The notes beneath the pieces are model-generated. The model had not been told where the DNA came from. It did no database searches and saw only the letters and a program-made list of their open reading frames with translations. A stretch of DNA of 64,000 nucleotides from Mikania micrantha. Its lineage: Eukaryota > Streptophyta > Magnoliopsida > Asterales > Asteraceae. The position numbers and the translations under genes were made by a program. Location of the stretch: NCBI GenBank assembly GCA_009363875.1, contig CM018686.1, positions 1,550,001 to 1,614,000 of the forward strand. The letters run 5' to 3'. This document shows, piece by piece, positions 24,181-36,080 of this stretch; within the stretch, counting starts at the first letter, position 1; each line of letters starts with the position of its first letter.

Positions 24181-24568
24181 TTCATCATCATCGATCCTCT
24201 GTGTATTTGGTCACTCGCAGGTTTTTGTGATACCAGCTAGGGTTGTAGAGAGTGTGTAATCATAATGAGAAGGACGTTTATTCAGTTGGTTGTGTGAATC
24301 GAACAAGAGAGTGCTGAAAACCCTATTTCCAGCCATGTTTCAAGCATCATACCTCCGATTTTGCTGGTTATTAGTTCCGATCTATTGTACTTTCTTGTAG
24401 ATCTCGTCAAGGGCTTCGCGTGAGCGCAATAATCACCGATTTTCGTTAAGAAATGAAGAAGTTATGCTAGTTTGAAGGTGGTTTGGTGGTGGTGAGTGTG
24501 GCGGCCGGATTTTTGAGAGAAAAAGGAGATGAAGATGATAAAAATGAACCAAATGAGTTCATTTAAGG

Positions 24569-24576
24569 TTTTTATA
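24569..24576 (-). promoter_or_regulatory. Putative TATA box of the solo LTR
   Basis: TATAAAAA on the minus strand, in the same context (CGGGGTATA, then CCTTAAATGA) as the TATA of the LTR at 2751-6791. Conservation at the same LTR position supports promoter function. Confidence 0.55.
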
Positions 24577-25358
24577 CCCCGTGTGGGGTCCGGGTCCGTT
24601 TCGGTTGCTCGGTTCGTAATTTAGTAGCGTATCCGGAAAAATTACGCATAATTTAAATAAATAAATAAAAAGATTAGTTTATTAATTTAATGAGTTTCAA
24701 AATTGTAAAAATGTTAATTATTTTATTTAATTAAATTATTTTCGTTCGTGTCGTGTTTTCCGTTTTCGTTTCGTTGAATCGCGTCACCATCGCGCGTATT
24801 CGTTCGAATCGTCATTCGAACGAACACGACGATGGTTTTGCTTTCCGACTTTTGTTTACTACTTTCCAGTAATCATTTCAGAACGTTAAACTCACAGATA
24901 TGTTTGTGTGAATGGTCACCCACGCAAACACACTGTCAGTTCGATATTCTGAAACGACACTGTAGTTTATGTTTAAATTTTGTTTCCTCACTGTCGGACT
25001 CAACTAAACATCCTGTTTTCACCTTGTTTTCACATTGGATTGTCGGCCATCTGATTCCTGTCATCTATGGATATCAGATCGCATCCAATTTGTTTCTGAA
25101 CATTGTTTGAACACCGTTGTTTCTTATGATTTGTTGTGTTAACTGTAATTAAGTTTTCACTTAATAAACACAACTAATGTTTCAAATGTATATTGTACTT
25201 GCTGTATCTAAGTTTACACAAAAATACGTACAACGATTTCTTGTATTTAGGATTCTGTTAATACGAGTATTGTTTACAATCACATATGTACACATAGTTA
25301 CTGTTTATAGTACACGTACCGTACGCACTTGCCGGTCGGTCTGGTAATAGTTGTCACA

Positions 25359-25452
25359 GTTTATATCCGATGTAGAGGGGGAAGAGGAAGAGGAGGAGAT
25401 ACCAGCACAGTATGTTGATTCTGATGCTAATTTTACTATTGAGGATGCCTGA
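25359..25452 (+). pseudogene. Acidic ORF of the plus Tekay element, 3' part
   Basis: This continues the ORF interrupted at 21079 in the same frame as its EEQF end. It runs through a Glu run and EEIPAQYVDSDANFTIEDA to TGA at 25450-25452. About 230 bp without coding sequence separate it from gag. Confidence 0.55.
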
Positions 25453-25683
25453 TTTGTTTATTTTAACTTATAAGGGGCGGGTTGTGTCCTTTAATTAGAT
25501 GTTTGAAAACCAATGTTTTGTTATTGAAAGTATTGTAATCAATTTGAATTATATTGGAAATCTAGTATCTATTGTCAACAGTTGTGTTTATTCATATAGT
25601 TACATGTTTGGCTTGTTGTATTGTTTACACATTTCACATTGGATTTTGATAACACTCTAACATTTATTTTAACTAGGAAGATA

Positions 25684-26838
25684 ATGGCCGGTGAGAACAT
25701 AAGTATGCCAGTTGGTGAACTCAATGAGCTGATCAACAGTAGGATCGCGGAGGCCATCGCAAACTACACTCAAACACACATGACAGGACCACATCGTCCA
25801 ACATGGGGCTTGGTGAACCCACCGGTATGCACATTTAAGACGTTTCTGGATTACAAGCCTCATAATTTCAAAGGATCGGAAGGGGCCATAGGACTCCTAC
25901 GATGGATTGAAAAGGCGGAATCAGTGTTTGAGGTGTGCAACTGATAGAAGAAAACAAAGTCAAACATGCTACGGGTACGTTGGAGGGTCCGGCGTTAACC
26001 TGGTGGAACTCTAATGTTCAGACTTTGGGATTGAGAGAAGCTAATGCCTTTACCTGGAATGGGTTCAAGACATTACTACAAGAGGAGTATTGTCCTCGCA
26101 GTGAAATACAAAAGCTGGAAGATGAGTATTGGCATCTGAAGATGGAGGGGTTTAATATTGAGGAGTAAACTACTCGATCACATGAACTAGCCAGACTCCT
26201 ACCTCACATGGCTACTCCACCGAGCAAGTGGATTGAGAGGTATATTGGGGGATTAGTGCCTCAGATCCAGGGTTAGTCACTTTTGAAAATCCCACAACCA
26301 TTCAACAAGTTTAGTTGGCGCACCAACTGACTGATTAGGCAGTGCTACAAGGAACTCTGCCTAAACGAACAGCAGCTACTAAAGTGGGAGACCACAAAAG
26401 GAAGTGGGAGAGCATCAATTTCAAAAACTCTTCTCAATAATCGTTTCAGCAGAACCGCAAGCAGGAGTCAAACAAGACTTATCACAATTCGAACAGTGGT
26501 CAACAATCATCTGGGGGGTATATTGTTAAGTACCCAAAGTGCAACAAATGTGGATTCCATCATGTCGGGAATCAGTGTGATTAGCATCGGTGCCAACGAT
26601 GCGGTAAAGCGGGTCATGCATCCAAAGACTGTTGTGGGGAGCTGCAAACAAACTCCACCAATCAGAATAACAACCAGAAAGGGTGCTATGAGTGTGGAAA
26701 GGGGATTGCCCACAACTCAAGAAGAGCGGGGCTAATGATACAAACGGCAACGACAACGGCAACGGCACCAATAACAACAATAATAACAACAACAATGGTG
26801 CTAGGGGTAGGGCGTTTGTGATTGGAGGACGTCAAGCA
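25684..26838 (+). pseudogene. gag of the plus Tekay element
   Basis: ATG 25684 begins with ISMPVGELNELINSR, then the gag domain (FKGSEGAIGLLRWIEK, GPALTWWN, RYIGGLVPQIQG). A frameshift lies near 25940, and stops at 26166 and around 26270 break the frame. The nucleocapsid region keeps CNKCGFHH, CQRCGKAGHASKDC and a damaged third knuckle near 26690, then an Asn-rich linker. TGA at 26839-26841, probably from CGA, separates it from the protease part. It matches the gag of the other two Tekay copies but is too damaged to act. Confidence 0.85.
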
Positions 26839-26841
26839 TGA

Positions 26842-29800
26842 GAGGATCCCAACATTGTTACGGGTACCTTCCTCTTGAATAATCACTATGCCTCTATGCT
26901 ATTTGATACTGGTGCAGACCAGAGTTTTGTATCTAGTACACTTTCGAAGTTGCTAAATTTTAGTCGTACTGCCTTAGAAAACCGATACACTGTAGAATTA
27001 GCTGATGGCAAGTTAATTGTAGTAGAACATATCCTTAAGGGATGTATCCTTGACTTGATGGGTCAAAAACTGGAAATTGATCTTATGCCTATCATTTTAG
27101 GCAATTTTGATGTAGTCATTGGCATGAACTAGTTGTCCAAACACCAGGCTGAAATAGTATGCCATGAAAAGATCGTTCGTATACCTCTTTCACATGGAGA
27201 GACACTGTATGTACAAGGTGAGAAGAGCAGTACACCACTACGTCTCATATCTTGTATTAAAGCACACGAATGTCTGCGTAAAGGTCATACAACAGTTATA
27301 GTACTTATAACTGAGAAGCCAGTAGCTGAGAAGAAGATCGAAAACATCCTAGTAGTTTGTGAATTTCCTGAAGTGTTTCCAGAAGACTTACCGGGATTAT
27401 TGCCTATCAGACAAGTGGAATTTCGAATCGACCTTACCCCAGACGCAGCACCGATAGCTAGTGCGCCTTATCTACTTGCACCGTCTGAGATGCAAGAGTT
27501 ATCTACACAACTGCAAGAGTTGTTGGATAAGGGCTTTATACGACCTAGTTTTTCACCGTGGGGAGCACCAGTCTTGTTTGTTAAGAAAAAGGACGGGACT
27601 TTCCGTAGGTGTATCGATTACCGGGAACTTAACAAAGTTACCATCAAAAACCGGTATCCGTTACCTAGAATTGACGATCTGTTTGATCAATTGCAAGGTT
27701 CGAGTTACTACTCGAAGATTGATCTCAAGTCTGGTTATCATCAACTCAGAGTCCAAGAGGAAGATATTCCAAAGACAGCATTCATAACACGCTATGGCCA
27801 TTACGAATTCTTGGTCATGCCGTTTGGATTGACGAATACTCCAGCAGTATTCATGGATCTCATGAATCGAGTGTACATACCTTATCTTGATAAGTTTGTC
27901 ATTGTTTTCATTGATGACATTCTCATCTATTCTCAGACTGATGAGGAGCATGCTCAACATCTTTGCTGTTAGAATTACTGAAACAAGAACAATTGTATGC
28001 TAAGTTCTTGAAATGTGACTTATGGATGCGAGAAGTTCAATTCTTGGGTCATATAGTCAATAAAAAGGGCATACATGTTAATCCAGCGAAAATTGGGGCG
28101 ATTAAGCATTGGGAAGCACCAAAGACCCTACCGAGGTACGACAATTCCTAGGCTTGGTGGGTTACTATCGACGATTTATTGAAGGTTTCTCAAAGATCGC
28201 TCAACCACTTACAGCTCTTACGCACAAAGGGACGAAATATGATTGCACTGATAAATAGGAAGCTGCATTTCAGCTATTGAAACAGAAACTCTGCAGTGCA
28301 CCGATTCTGTCCCTACCAAAACGAACAGAAGACTTTGTGGTGTATTGTGACGCATCCGCACAGGGTTTGGGATGTGTGTTGATGCAACGTGATAAAGTGA
28401 TTGCTTACACGTCACGACAACTGCGACCACATGAAAAGAATTACACTACTCATGACTTGGAGTTAGGAGTAGCGGTATTTGCTCTGAAAATTTGGAGGCA
28501 CTATTTATATGGAACCAAGTGTACCATTCACACTGATCATAAGAGTTTGCAACATATCTTTGATCAGAAGGAACTCAATATGAGACAACGACGATGGGTC
28601 GAGTTGTTGAATGATTACGAATGCACAATCAAGTACCATCCGGGAAAAGCTAACGTGGTAGCTGATGCTTTAAGCATAAAAAACACAACATCAACAAGAC
28701 GGGTTCGCGCACTTATGATGATGATACATACTGACTTACCTGACAAGGTACGCAGTGCTCAGCTTGAAGCCTTAGAAAATGATAACTTGGCACAGGAATC
28801 CCTACGAGGAATGGAAAAACAATTGGATGTCATGACTGATGGAACTCGTTGTTTCATTAATCAACCTTGGATACCTTTGCATGGTGGGTTAAGGGAACTC
28901 GTGATTGATGAAGCGCACAAATCCAGATACTCAGTCCATCCGGGATCAGACAAGATGTATCATGACTTAAAGGCACTGTATTGGTGGCCTCATATGAAAG
29001 CCGACATTGCTAAGTACGTTAGCAAGTGTTTGACTTGTTCGAAAGTCAAAGTTGAGTATCAAAAACCGTCTTGTTTACTACAACAACCAGAAATACCGAT
29101 GTGGAAATGGGAACATATTTCGATGGATTTCATTACTAAGTTACCTCATACACCAAGTGGTTGTGATACGATATGGGTAATTGTTGACCGATTAATGAAA
29201 TCTGCACATTTCTTAGCAATTAAGGAAACCGAAAAAATGGAGAAATTGACTCGCATTTACATCAAGGAAGTGGTAGCGCGACATGGCGTGCCAATCTCTA
29301 TCATATCAGATCGGGATGCCCGATTCACTTCAAACTTTTGGAAATCACTCCATAAGTCCTTGGGAACTCGTTTAGACATGAGTACTACCTATCATCCACA
29401 AACCAACGGTCAGAGTGAACGTACATCCAAACGCTTGAGGACATGTTACGAGCTTGTATCATTGATTTTGGTGATAGCTGGGAAAACCACTTACCGTTAG
29501 TGAAATTCTCTTATACAAGTATTCAAGCGACACCATTTGAAGCCTTATACGGTCGTAAATTTCATTCACTGGTTTGTTGGACTGAAATTGGTGACAGCTA
29601 GATAACAGGGCCAGAACTTGTACACTAACCAACTAAGAAGATAGTTCAAATCCGGAACCGTATGGCAGCGGCCCGGGATCGACAAAAGAGTTACGCTGAA
29701 AAACGTCGCAAGGCGTTGGAATTTCAAGTAGGAGACCGAGTTCTTCTGAAAGTATCACGTTGGAAGGGTGTGATACGATTCGGCAAGCGCAGGAAGCTTA

Positions 29801-30177
29801 GCCCACGTTACGTAGGACCTTTTGAGATCCTGAAAAGGATTGGTCTGGTCGCGTATCAACTTAAATTACCGGATGAACTCAGCGGAGTTCATGATGTCTT
29901 TCACGCTTCGAATTTAAAAAAATGTTTTTCTGATGAGACATTGATTGTACCACTTGAGGAAATACAAGTGGACGAACAGTTACGGTTCATTGAAGAACCA
30001 GTTGAAATCATGGACTGAGAGGTCAAACAACTCAAACAAAGCAAGATTCCGATAGTCAAAGTCCGGTGGAATTCAAGATATGGACCTGAATTCACATGGG
30101 AAAGGGAAGATCAAATGATGAAGAAGTATCCTCATCTGTTCAAAACAACAATTACAAACACTGCGAAGATACGTTAA
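26842..30177 (+). pseudogene. pol of the plus Tekay element (protease, RT, RNase H, integrase, chromodomain)
   Basis: Protease LFDTGADQSFVS (about 26900). A TAG at 27130-27132 replaces the Trp of the usual MDWL. Reverse transcriptase extends to FIDDILIYS (27910-27936). Frameshifts follow at about 27962 and 28126, and a stop at about 28256. RNase H has YCDASAQGLG, THDLEL and HTDHKSL. Integrase has the zinc-binding HPGSDKMYHDLK...CLTC region, MDFITKLP, SDRDARFT and QTNGQSERT (DDE residues). A frameshift at about 29435, a short deletion near 29520 and stops at about 29598 and 29625 follow. The C-terminus has the chromodomain-like VRWNSRYGPEFTWE and ends at TAA 30175-30177. Confidence 0.9.
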
Positions 30178-30679
30178 ATTTTGGGACGAAATTTTCTTCA
30201 ACAAGGGGATGACGTGATGCTTCACACATCAACATTTCAGTTTTCAAATTGTAAGCACAAACACTTTATGCAATTGGTTTTGTTACAAACATTTGTGCTA
30301 CATTACATATTATGTGCTACATTTCATATGTTACATGTTATGGTAGTACATACATGATTAGTTTCAAACAATTGCTACGAGATTACATAGTACAAACAGT
30401 TGCCAACATTCACTATGTGCAAAGTTACATAACACAATATTATAAACCCAAACATTCACAGTTAGGTGTACTAACCGGTATGCACGCAAACAGTTACATA
30501 AAACGATCACGCTTAGGTGTGATGTTACAAACATCGAACCTTGTGTGTGAGTACACACAAGCACACAGAATGATCAGACAACGCACTGGCACGTACAATT
30601 TGAAACCCACAAGTAGTTTCCTAACTACTTCTAACATTTAACAATTTTCGGGAAGAAAATTCCTTCACCAAGGGGATAA
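30178..30679 (+). other. 3' untranslated part with two polypurine-tract-like blocks
   Basis: A block GGGACGAAATTTTC then CAACAAGGGGATGA lies at about 30183-30212. A second, CGGGAAGAAAATTCC then CACCAAGGGGATAAT, lies at about 30648-30680 directly before the LTR and is the working polypurine tract by position. About 440 bp of AT-rich sequence with repeated TTACAAACA/TACAT words lies between. The ORF 30312-30641 there has no recognisable domain. Confidence 0.65.
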
Positions 30680-33255
30680 TGTGACAATCCGACATTTCTG
30701 GGTTAACCCCGTTAATAAAAACTAAAGGAAATGATACGAAATTATACAAAAAAAACTACAGGGACTGAAAATGAATAAAATTATTCCTAAAACATTTAAT
30801 TTACAAGAATTAAACTTACAAGTAGGAAATTTAATCAATTTTGACTTTAGAAGTCAAAATTTCGGCCATATGAGCAATCAAACTCAAAATTTGTAGTAAA
30901 TTAGTGTAATTGCTCGAATTAAACCTCAATAATTATCACAATAATGATTATTAACCATAATCGTCGGTTATGGAACCATTAACTCGTCGAATTAAACCAA
31001 AATGATAACTAAAAGTCGAAACCGCTTCTAACCATTATCAAATCGGTATAATTGAATCGAAATGCATCAAATCAGAACTTCCTAGACCTTAGTCGGCATC
31101 ATTAGAAGGCTTTGCATAACATATTTTGATTCCAGAGACCTCGGATAGAATAATTGATTAGGAGAGGCCGAAACTCAAGCCACAAAGTTGAACTACAACA
31201 AATTGAAACCAAACCAGGTAAGAATCTGATTCAACACATCCTAAAAGGTCCGACTAGGTGTAACCCCAAGATAATTTCAAGTTCTAATATCGAATTGATC
31301 AAATTTGATTTCTAGGGTTCTTGAACAAGAACGATTTGTAGTTTCTATCAAAACGAGTTCAAGAATCAAATTAAAAGCTACACACAGATTCGAAATATAA
31401 TTTTTTTTTTAATGAAAACCACATGTCAATTTCATCTAATTACAACGAATTGATAGTGTTCAAATTCTAGGGTTTATCTTATAAACGCATTTGGGGGTTT
31501 TGATTCAAATGGTCTCAAAAATCAAATTAAATGGTACCTTAGTTTCAGAGGGCCTCGACTAACATAACCCTCATATCAATTTTGATAAACTATATTGAAT
31601 TGAGTAAAAACCGGTTTCACGTTTTAGATTGAAAAACATTTTATGGGTTGTGATCTAAACGAAAGCAAAAATCAAATTAAATGATACTGAAGCCTTCGAA
31701 ATCTCTAGTTTGAGGAAACCCCTATGAATGTATGGGTTATTATACACGGATTCAGTTCGATTGAATTAGGAGTTATGGAACTCAAGTTCTAAACCTTGCG
31801 AGTACTATTTTGTTAACTTGAATTGATCTTTAATCAAATTGGGACCACCAGTGAACTCGATTGGATTTAGAGAATCATAGCCCCATGGTTCAAGAATCGA
31901 TCGAATTCGAATCAAGGGTCAATTAACCTAAATTGGTTCGGTTTAATAAAACAAGGGGAAATCAATTTCTGGGTAGTTATAAACATTTAAAAAGAAACCT
32001 GTTAATGAAATCTGAAACAGAGGAGATGGTAGGGAGTGTGCGTGGTGAAGGGGAGGTCGTGGGTTCGAACAACGCCTCTGCCATTTTGTTAAAATTAGAT
32101 TGTTTTATAGTTTTGGTCATATCTTATTTGTTTGAACTCCAATTTAGTCTGTTTCAGTTTTGTTTCCGAACAAAATAAAATAATAAAATTTATATTTGGA
32201 CTCGAAATTTTAGTCGCGCGTGTTTACACGTGTGAAAACATAACCGTAACTACACAATGAAATAAGCAAACGAATTTGAAACCATGCGTATATTGGTATG
32301 TATATTTCAATCAATCTCACATACGTGTGTTGACACGTATGTGATTTCAAACATAAAACATCATCCCGAATAACACAGAGTTGTTAAAACACAGATTCCT
32401 CGTAGAGGATTTTTCTCCGCGATTTCACGTGTGATCATTCTGTTTGCTATCAAAGGTGTGTACACGACCCCTTTTCTTATTTTAACTGTTTTGGGGGAGA
32501 AAACATGTGCAAACAAACATTTTAGATACATATCACTTGCATGAGTTAGCTATTTACAATAAGTGCGAACATAGCATTACAAGTCCTTACATTTCGAACC
32601 GTATAGTTTGACGTAGTGCAAAGCGTGGTAGTTGAAGATAGATCTATTGGGTTTTGACAAACCTCACTTGGTAGATTGTTGGTCTACGCAGGTGTTTAAC
32701 TAGCCAATTCACATTACTATTGTTTTTGCTAGACAATAGTGGAAATGCAAATAACATTCTAAGAGTCAGCTTCGGTGTCGACCGCTTATGTAAATAGTAC
32801 AAATGACTAGCTATCATGACTATGCATGTGTGATTATGTTATCTGCAAACATTTCATTTCAAACAGTTGTTTCAAACATTTGTGACTAAACAAACCTGTG
32901 TATGCACCAACCATTGTGTTGACTTGATTTACATGTTTTCTCAGGACGTTAAGGTACAAGAACAAGCAAGCATGGACTAGGAGATCGATTCTCATGCATA
33001 TTTCACATTATAGTTGTTTTGGATTTGAATTTGGACACTTAAGATTTTGAAATGTAATTTACAGTTTTCAAACCGTTACGTTTGTTATTGTTTTAAAAAC
33101 GCTTCCGCAACATTAGAACTTTGATATTACAGTTTTAGACCAAAGTTATGTTTGAAAAGCATATAGAGGTCTTCGCTATATCTAATGATTTGAGATCCTG
33201 GTTTGTCACGTCCCAAACGGTATGATTCTGTTAGTTGAAATTTGGGGGTGTGACA
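30680..33255 (+). repeat. 3' LTR of the plus Tekay element
   Basis: TGTGACAATCC...GGGGTGTGACA, 2576 bp, homologous to 17874-20441. It starts right after the polypurine tract. The difference between the two LTRs (scattered substitutions, a poly-T expansion near 31400 and small gaps) is clearly larger than for the LTR pair at 37822/46629, so this insertion is older. Confidence 0.9.
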
Positions 33256-33548
33256 TACTCGTAGCAGCCATTCATCAAACAGGGTTCTGTAGATCCGCTG
33301 CAGCACGATGGAATTGATTTTAACCCATGATTCGTAGTTGGGAGAATCCTGAGCCGGATGGGGGGGTGCCATCGATATGGTGCATGACATCATATCCCTT
33401 AGCATGTAACTGAAAAGTTTTACCCAAGCAGAGTATGAAACTTTGATGCCATCCATAATTTTGACTTTGTTTTGAATATTGGTAACCGAGTAAGCTGGGT
33501 GAAGGAAAGAGAGTCAGGTTTCTTTGGGGTTTCTGCTTTATCAGCCAT
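33256..33548 (-). pseudogene. Ty1/copia gag, N-terminal fragment
   Basis: From ATG 33548 on the minus strand a short start (MADKAETPKK) is followed by a frameshift to NIQNKVKIMDGIKVSYSAW. Then come VKLFSYMLR, SPNYESWVKIN and LQRIYRTLFDEWLLRV, the conserved start of copia gag (UBN2/retrotran_gag). It ends at the Tekay LTR boundary, and the rest of the copia element is absent. Confidence 0.75.
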
Positions 33549-33619
33549 AGTCGGCAATCAGGGAAGAGAGTAATCAGAAGAGAGGGTTTGGCTCGAAGGA
33601 ATGGATTGGTAGGGTTAGA

Positions 33620-33631
33620 CTCTTGATACCA
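33620..33631 (-). other. Primer binding site of the copia fragment
   Basis: TGGTATCAAGAG on the minus strand directly adjoins the LTR end and lies about 70 bp upstream of the gag ATG. It is a variant of the methionine-tRNA primer site. Confidence 0.65.
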
Positions 33632-33801
33632 TGTTAAATGATAAACTCTCTAGTTTATTCTCATTCATAAGAACAACTTAAATACACCAAAATAAACACT
33701 AAAATAGGAAAGTAAATTTCCTAAATAAATGATATGATCTATACAATAAAATACATATATTAAAATATATACAAAGGATTTTATATCCGCTAATACTGAC
33801 A
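33632..33801 (-). repeat. Short copia LTR (170 bp)
   Basis: On the plus strand it runs TGTTAAATG...ACTGACA, with TG/CA ends, AT-rich, directly next to the primer site. The small size is usual for copia-type elements. Only this one LTR is present. Confidence 0.6.
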
Positions 33802-34053
33802 TCTTGAATTAGACCTAGAAGGAATCATGGATTTGCTCTAGGTGGTGTTTGGGTCAATATTGGATCCTCTTGGACGTGGGTAGTGCAACGCAGAAGTGGG
33901 AAGTGGAGCATACTTATTTTTCTGTCTTTTGTTTTGGTATTTTTATTTTCATAAGGAGTTTAGAGTTTTCTTGTTCAATGTTGTCTAATCTTATTTGTAA
34001 TTGGAGAATTGCCCTTCTCGAATCGGGCAGACTAGTGCAATTTCAGTGTTGTA

Positions 34054-35330
34054 TTGATTGTGCTAATCCTAGAATCTATCAAGGACATTGAGCAATTGTT
34101 AACAATTACTACAGATAACGCTTCATCCAATGATATTGCCATATCATTTCTTAGAAGCAGTTTAAACAACCTCTTATTGCATGGGAGATATTTACATGTT
34201 AGACGTGTGGCTCGGGTTATTAACCTCATTGTGAAGAGTAGATTAAGTGATAGATCTATTTCAATTGACCGAATAAGAAATGCAATTTCGTATATAAGGA
34301 ATTCTCCCAAGAGGTTAGAATCCTTTAAGAAGTGTGCTAAGGATGCAAAGATTAAAAGTAAGGCAATGTTATCGTTAGATTGCCCCACTAGATGGAATTC
34401 TACATATGATATGTTAAAAAGGGCTGCAAAATTCAAGGAAGTTTTTGTTGAATATGATTTGAATGATCGAAGTTATAGGATTGATTTGGGTATCAATGGT
34501 GTTCTTAAAGTCACAGATTGGCACTACGCAAAACAGTTGGCAGGGGCTTTAGAAATGTTTAAGAATAAAACCACCATCCGATCATCTGCTTCATCACAAG
34601 TTTGTGCACATAGTTTAAGTAGTATCAAATTCTACTTTATAGCATGAGTTTTTTTTTTGTTAATATTAAATTATATGGAACTTGGTTTCTTTTTCTGCTA
34701 CAACACAGGTGGTTTTTAATCTACGTTTTAATGATATTATGGATATTGATACACACTTGAGAAGCATGCGATGTTCAAATGGCGTAGAAGCTAAACATAT
34801 GGGTAATTCGATGCAATCAAACTTTGACAAATATTGGAGGAACGTTGAAACTTTTAATAACTTTATGTACTTCAGAGCCATATTAGATCCTTGTTAGAAG
34901 GTTGATGTTATTAAATTTGGTCTTAAAAGAGTACTCATAGCTGAAAAAACTGATAATGAGATTGAAAAGGATATTGAAAAAAAAGTGTTACTTGTTGGTG
35001 GATTTATAAAGGATGAACTCAAACTAGTATTTGAGCAATGAGTTTGATAATGAAGGTGACAATTTAAAAAACCTTTCACAATCTGATAGCAATGTGGACC
35101 ATTCATCTACAAATGAAGTGAACGATTTCTTTGCTCAGTTTAAATCGGTTGGTGATTGTTGTATGTATAGACCAGAAGATAATAATCCGGTGCTTAATAT
35201 TTTACAGTGGTGGAAAGCTACATATTCAAAACACCCAACATTAGCAAAAATAGCTAAAGGTGCTTTTAAAAGTCTAGAAATCAAAATGAAAGAATCAATT
35301 AAGTTGCGCATGATAGCTACATTCATCTAG
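34054..35330 (+). pseudogene. hAT-superfamily transposase remnant
   Basis: Pieces of a plant hAT (RICESLEEPER/zf-BED type) transposase in order. TTDNASSND (about 34098-34126) holds a catalytic Asp region; RRVARVINLIVKS; LDCPTRWNSTYDML (about 34375-34416) is the conserved core. At 34682-34897 is MGNSMQSNFDKYWRN ending ILDPC with a stop where DPR is expected. At 35031-35330 is the C-terminal dimerisation part (VLNILQWWKATYSKHPTLAKIA). The N-terminal BED finger is missing and at least three frames are involved. The strand is the same throughout. No terminal repeats were found at either side. Confidence 0.8.
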
Positions 35331-35916
35331 AAATCAAAATGCATATTCATATGATCAAGATTGATGATCATGATAATCTTAAGATTTTGATTTTGTAGTT
35401 TCTTTGGATTCAAATTATTAGGAAAGCAATCAATTTTGGGACATTAAAATAGATTGATCTCTTTATATTTTTCGCCTAGTTCATGTTACATTTTGATGCA
35501 TATTATTATTATTATTATTATTATTACTAGTTTGCTTTAACGTGAGTGGCTTCCTTGTATTGGATCCAAGATCTTCTTCATTATCATCACAGTACTCGGT
35601 AGTTCTTACCATTAGCAAAAGTAAGTTAAGGTTTAAGGATAGTAAGATGTTTACCTCCACACTGTAGAAATAGAGAGATTGTTTCCAATAAGATCTCCGG
35701 CTTATGATGTCTAATTAAGTGACCAACCCAAATAATATACTTGTAGAACACAATTTAAACTTGTGATTTTGCCCTTAAATAATCAACATTTGCCAAACAC
35801 TTAAAAAGTTGATTATCATAGTAGCATAAGCACATTCAAAACTCTATTTCATGCACTCTTTTGTTACAGCTGATTATCATATTTTGATTATTCAATATCA
35901 CACAATCACTTTCAAA
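35331..35916. other. Intergenic sequence with an ATT microsatellite
   Basis: No coding feature is seen. A run of about nine ATT units lies at 35500-35526. The rest is mixed AT-rich sequence that may include the 3' flank of the hAT remnant. Confidence 0.5.
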
Positions 35917-36080
35917 TAGGGGTGTGCAAATGTCGGTTCGGTTCGGTTATTAGGTTCCACCGAAACCGTAACCGACGGTTCGGTTATTAAACTTTTGGAA
36001 ACTGAAACCGTAACCAAGCATCGGTTTCCGTTATTTCGGTTATAGAGGTCGGTTTCGGTTCGGTTTCGGTTATTTCGGTT
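35917..36080 (+). mobile_element. One end of a hAT-like element with GGTTCGGTT subterminal repeats
   Basis: It starts TAGGGGTGTGCAAATG, resembling the TAGGGGTGTAAACG terminus of the element at 52724-54701, and is followed by dense GGTTCGGTT/AACCGA words in both orientations for about 150 bp. No opposite terminus was found before 37000, so only one end is supported. Confidence 0.5.

Larger units (their letters stand above)
21080..25358 (-). mobile_element. Solo LTR (4279 bp) nested in the plus Tekay element
   Basis: It opens TGTCACACCCC and closes TTGTCACA on the plus strand. A perfect 5-bp target duplication GTTTA flanks it (21075-21079 and 25359-25363), and removing the LTR plus one GTTTA restores the acidic ORF across the junction. 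It is homologous to 2751-6791 over most of its length, including the GC-rich terminus and the TATA region. No internal sequence remains, so this is a recombined insertion. Small ORFs in it (23143-24191) are motif-array artefacts. Confidence 0.93.
17874..33255 (+). mobile_element. Plus-strand Tekay element, degenerate, with nested solo LTR
   Basis: Two LTRs of about 2.57 kb bracket a primer site, an acidic ORF, gag, pol and a polypurine tract in canonical order. The minus-strand solo LTR at 21080-25358 is a later insertion. The flanks differ: an LTR fragment on the left and a copia gag on the right, with no clear 5-bp duplication, so at least one flank was rearranged. Coding sequence carries several frameshifts and stops. 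It is an old, non-autonomous copy. Confidence 0.88.

Noticed and set aside
23718..24191. 157-codon minus-strand ORF in the solo LTR
   Set aside because: Produced by the GGTTCG array, which gives repeated NEP/EPF-like words. It has no domain and lies inside non-coding LTR.
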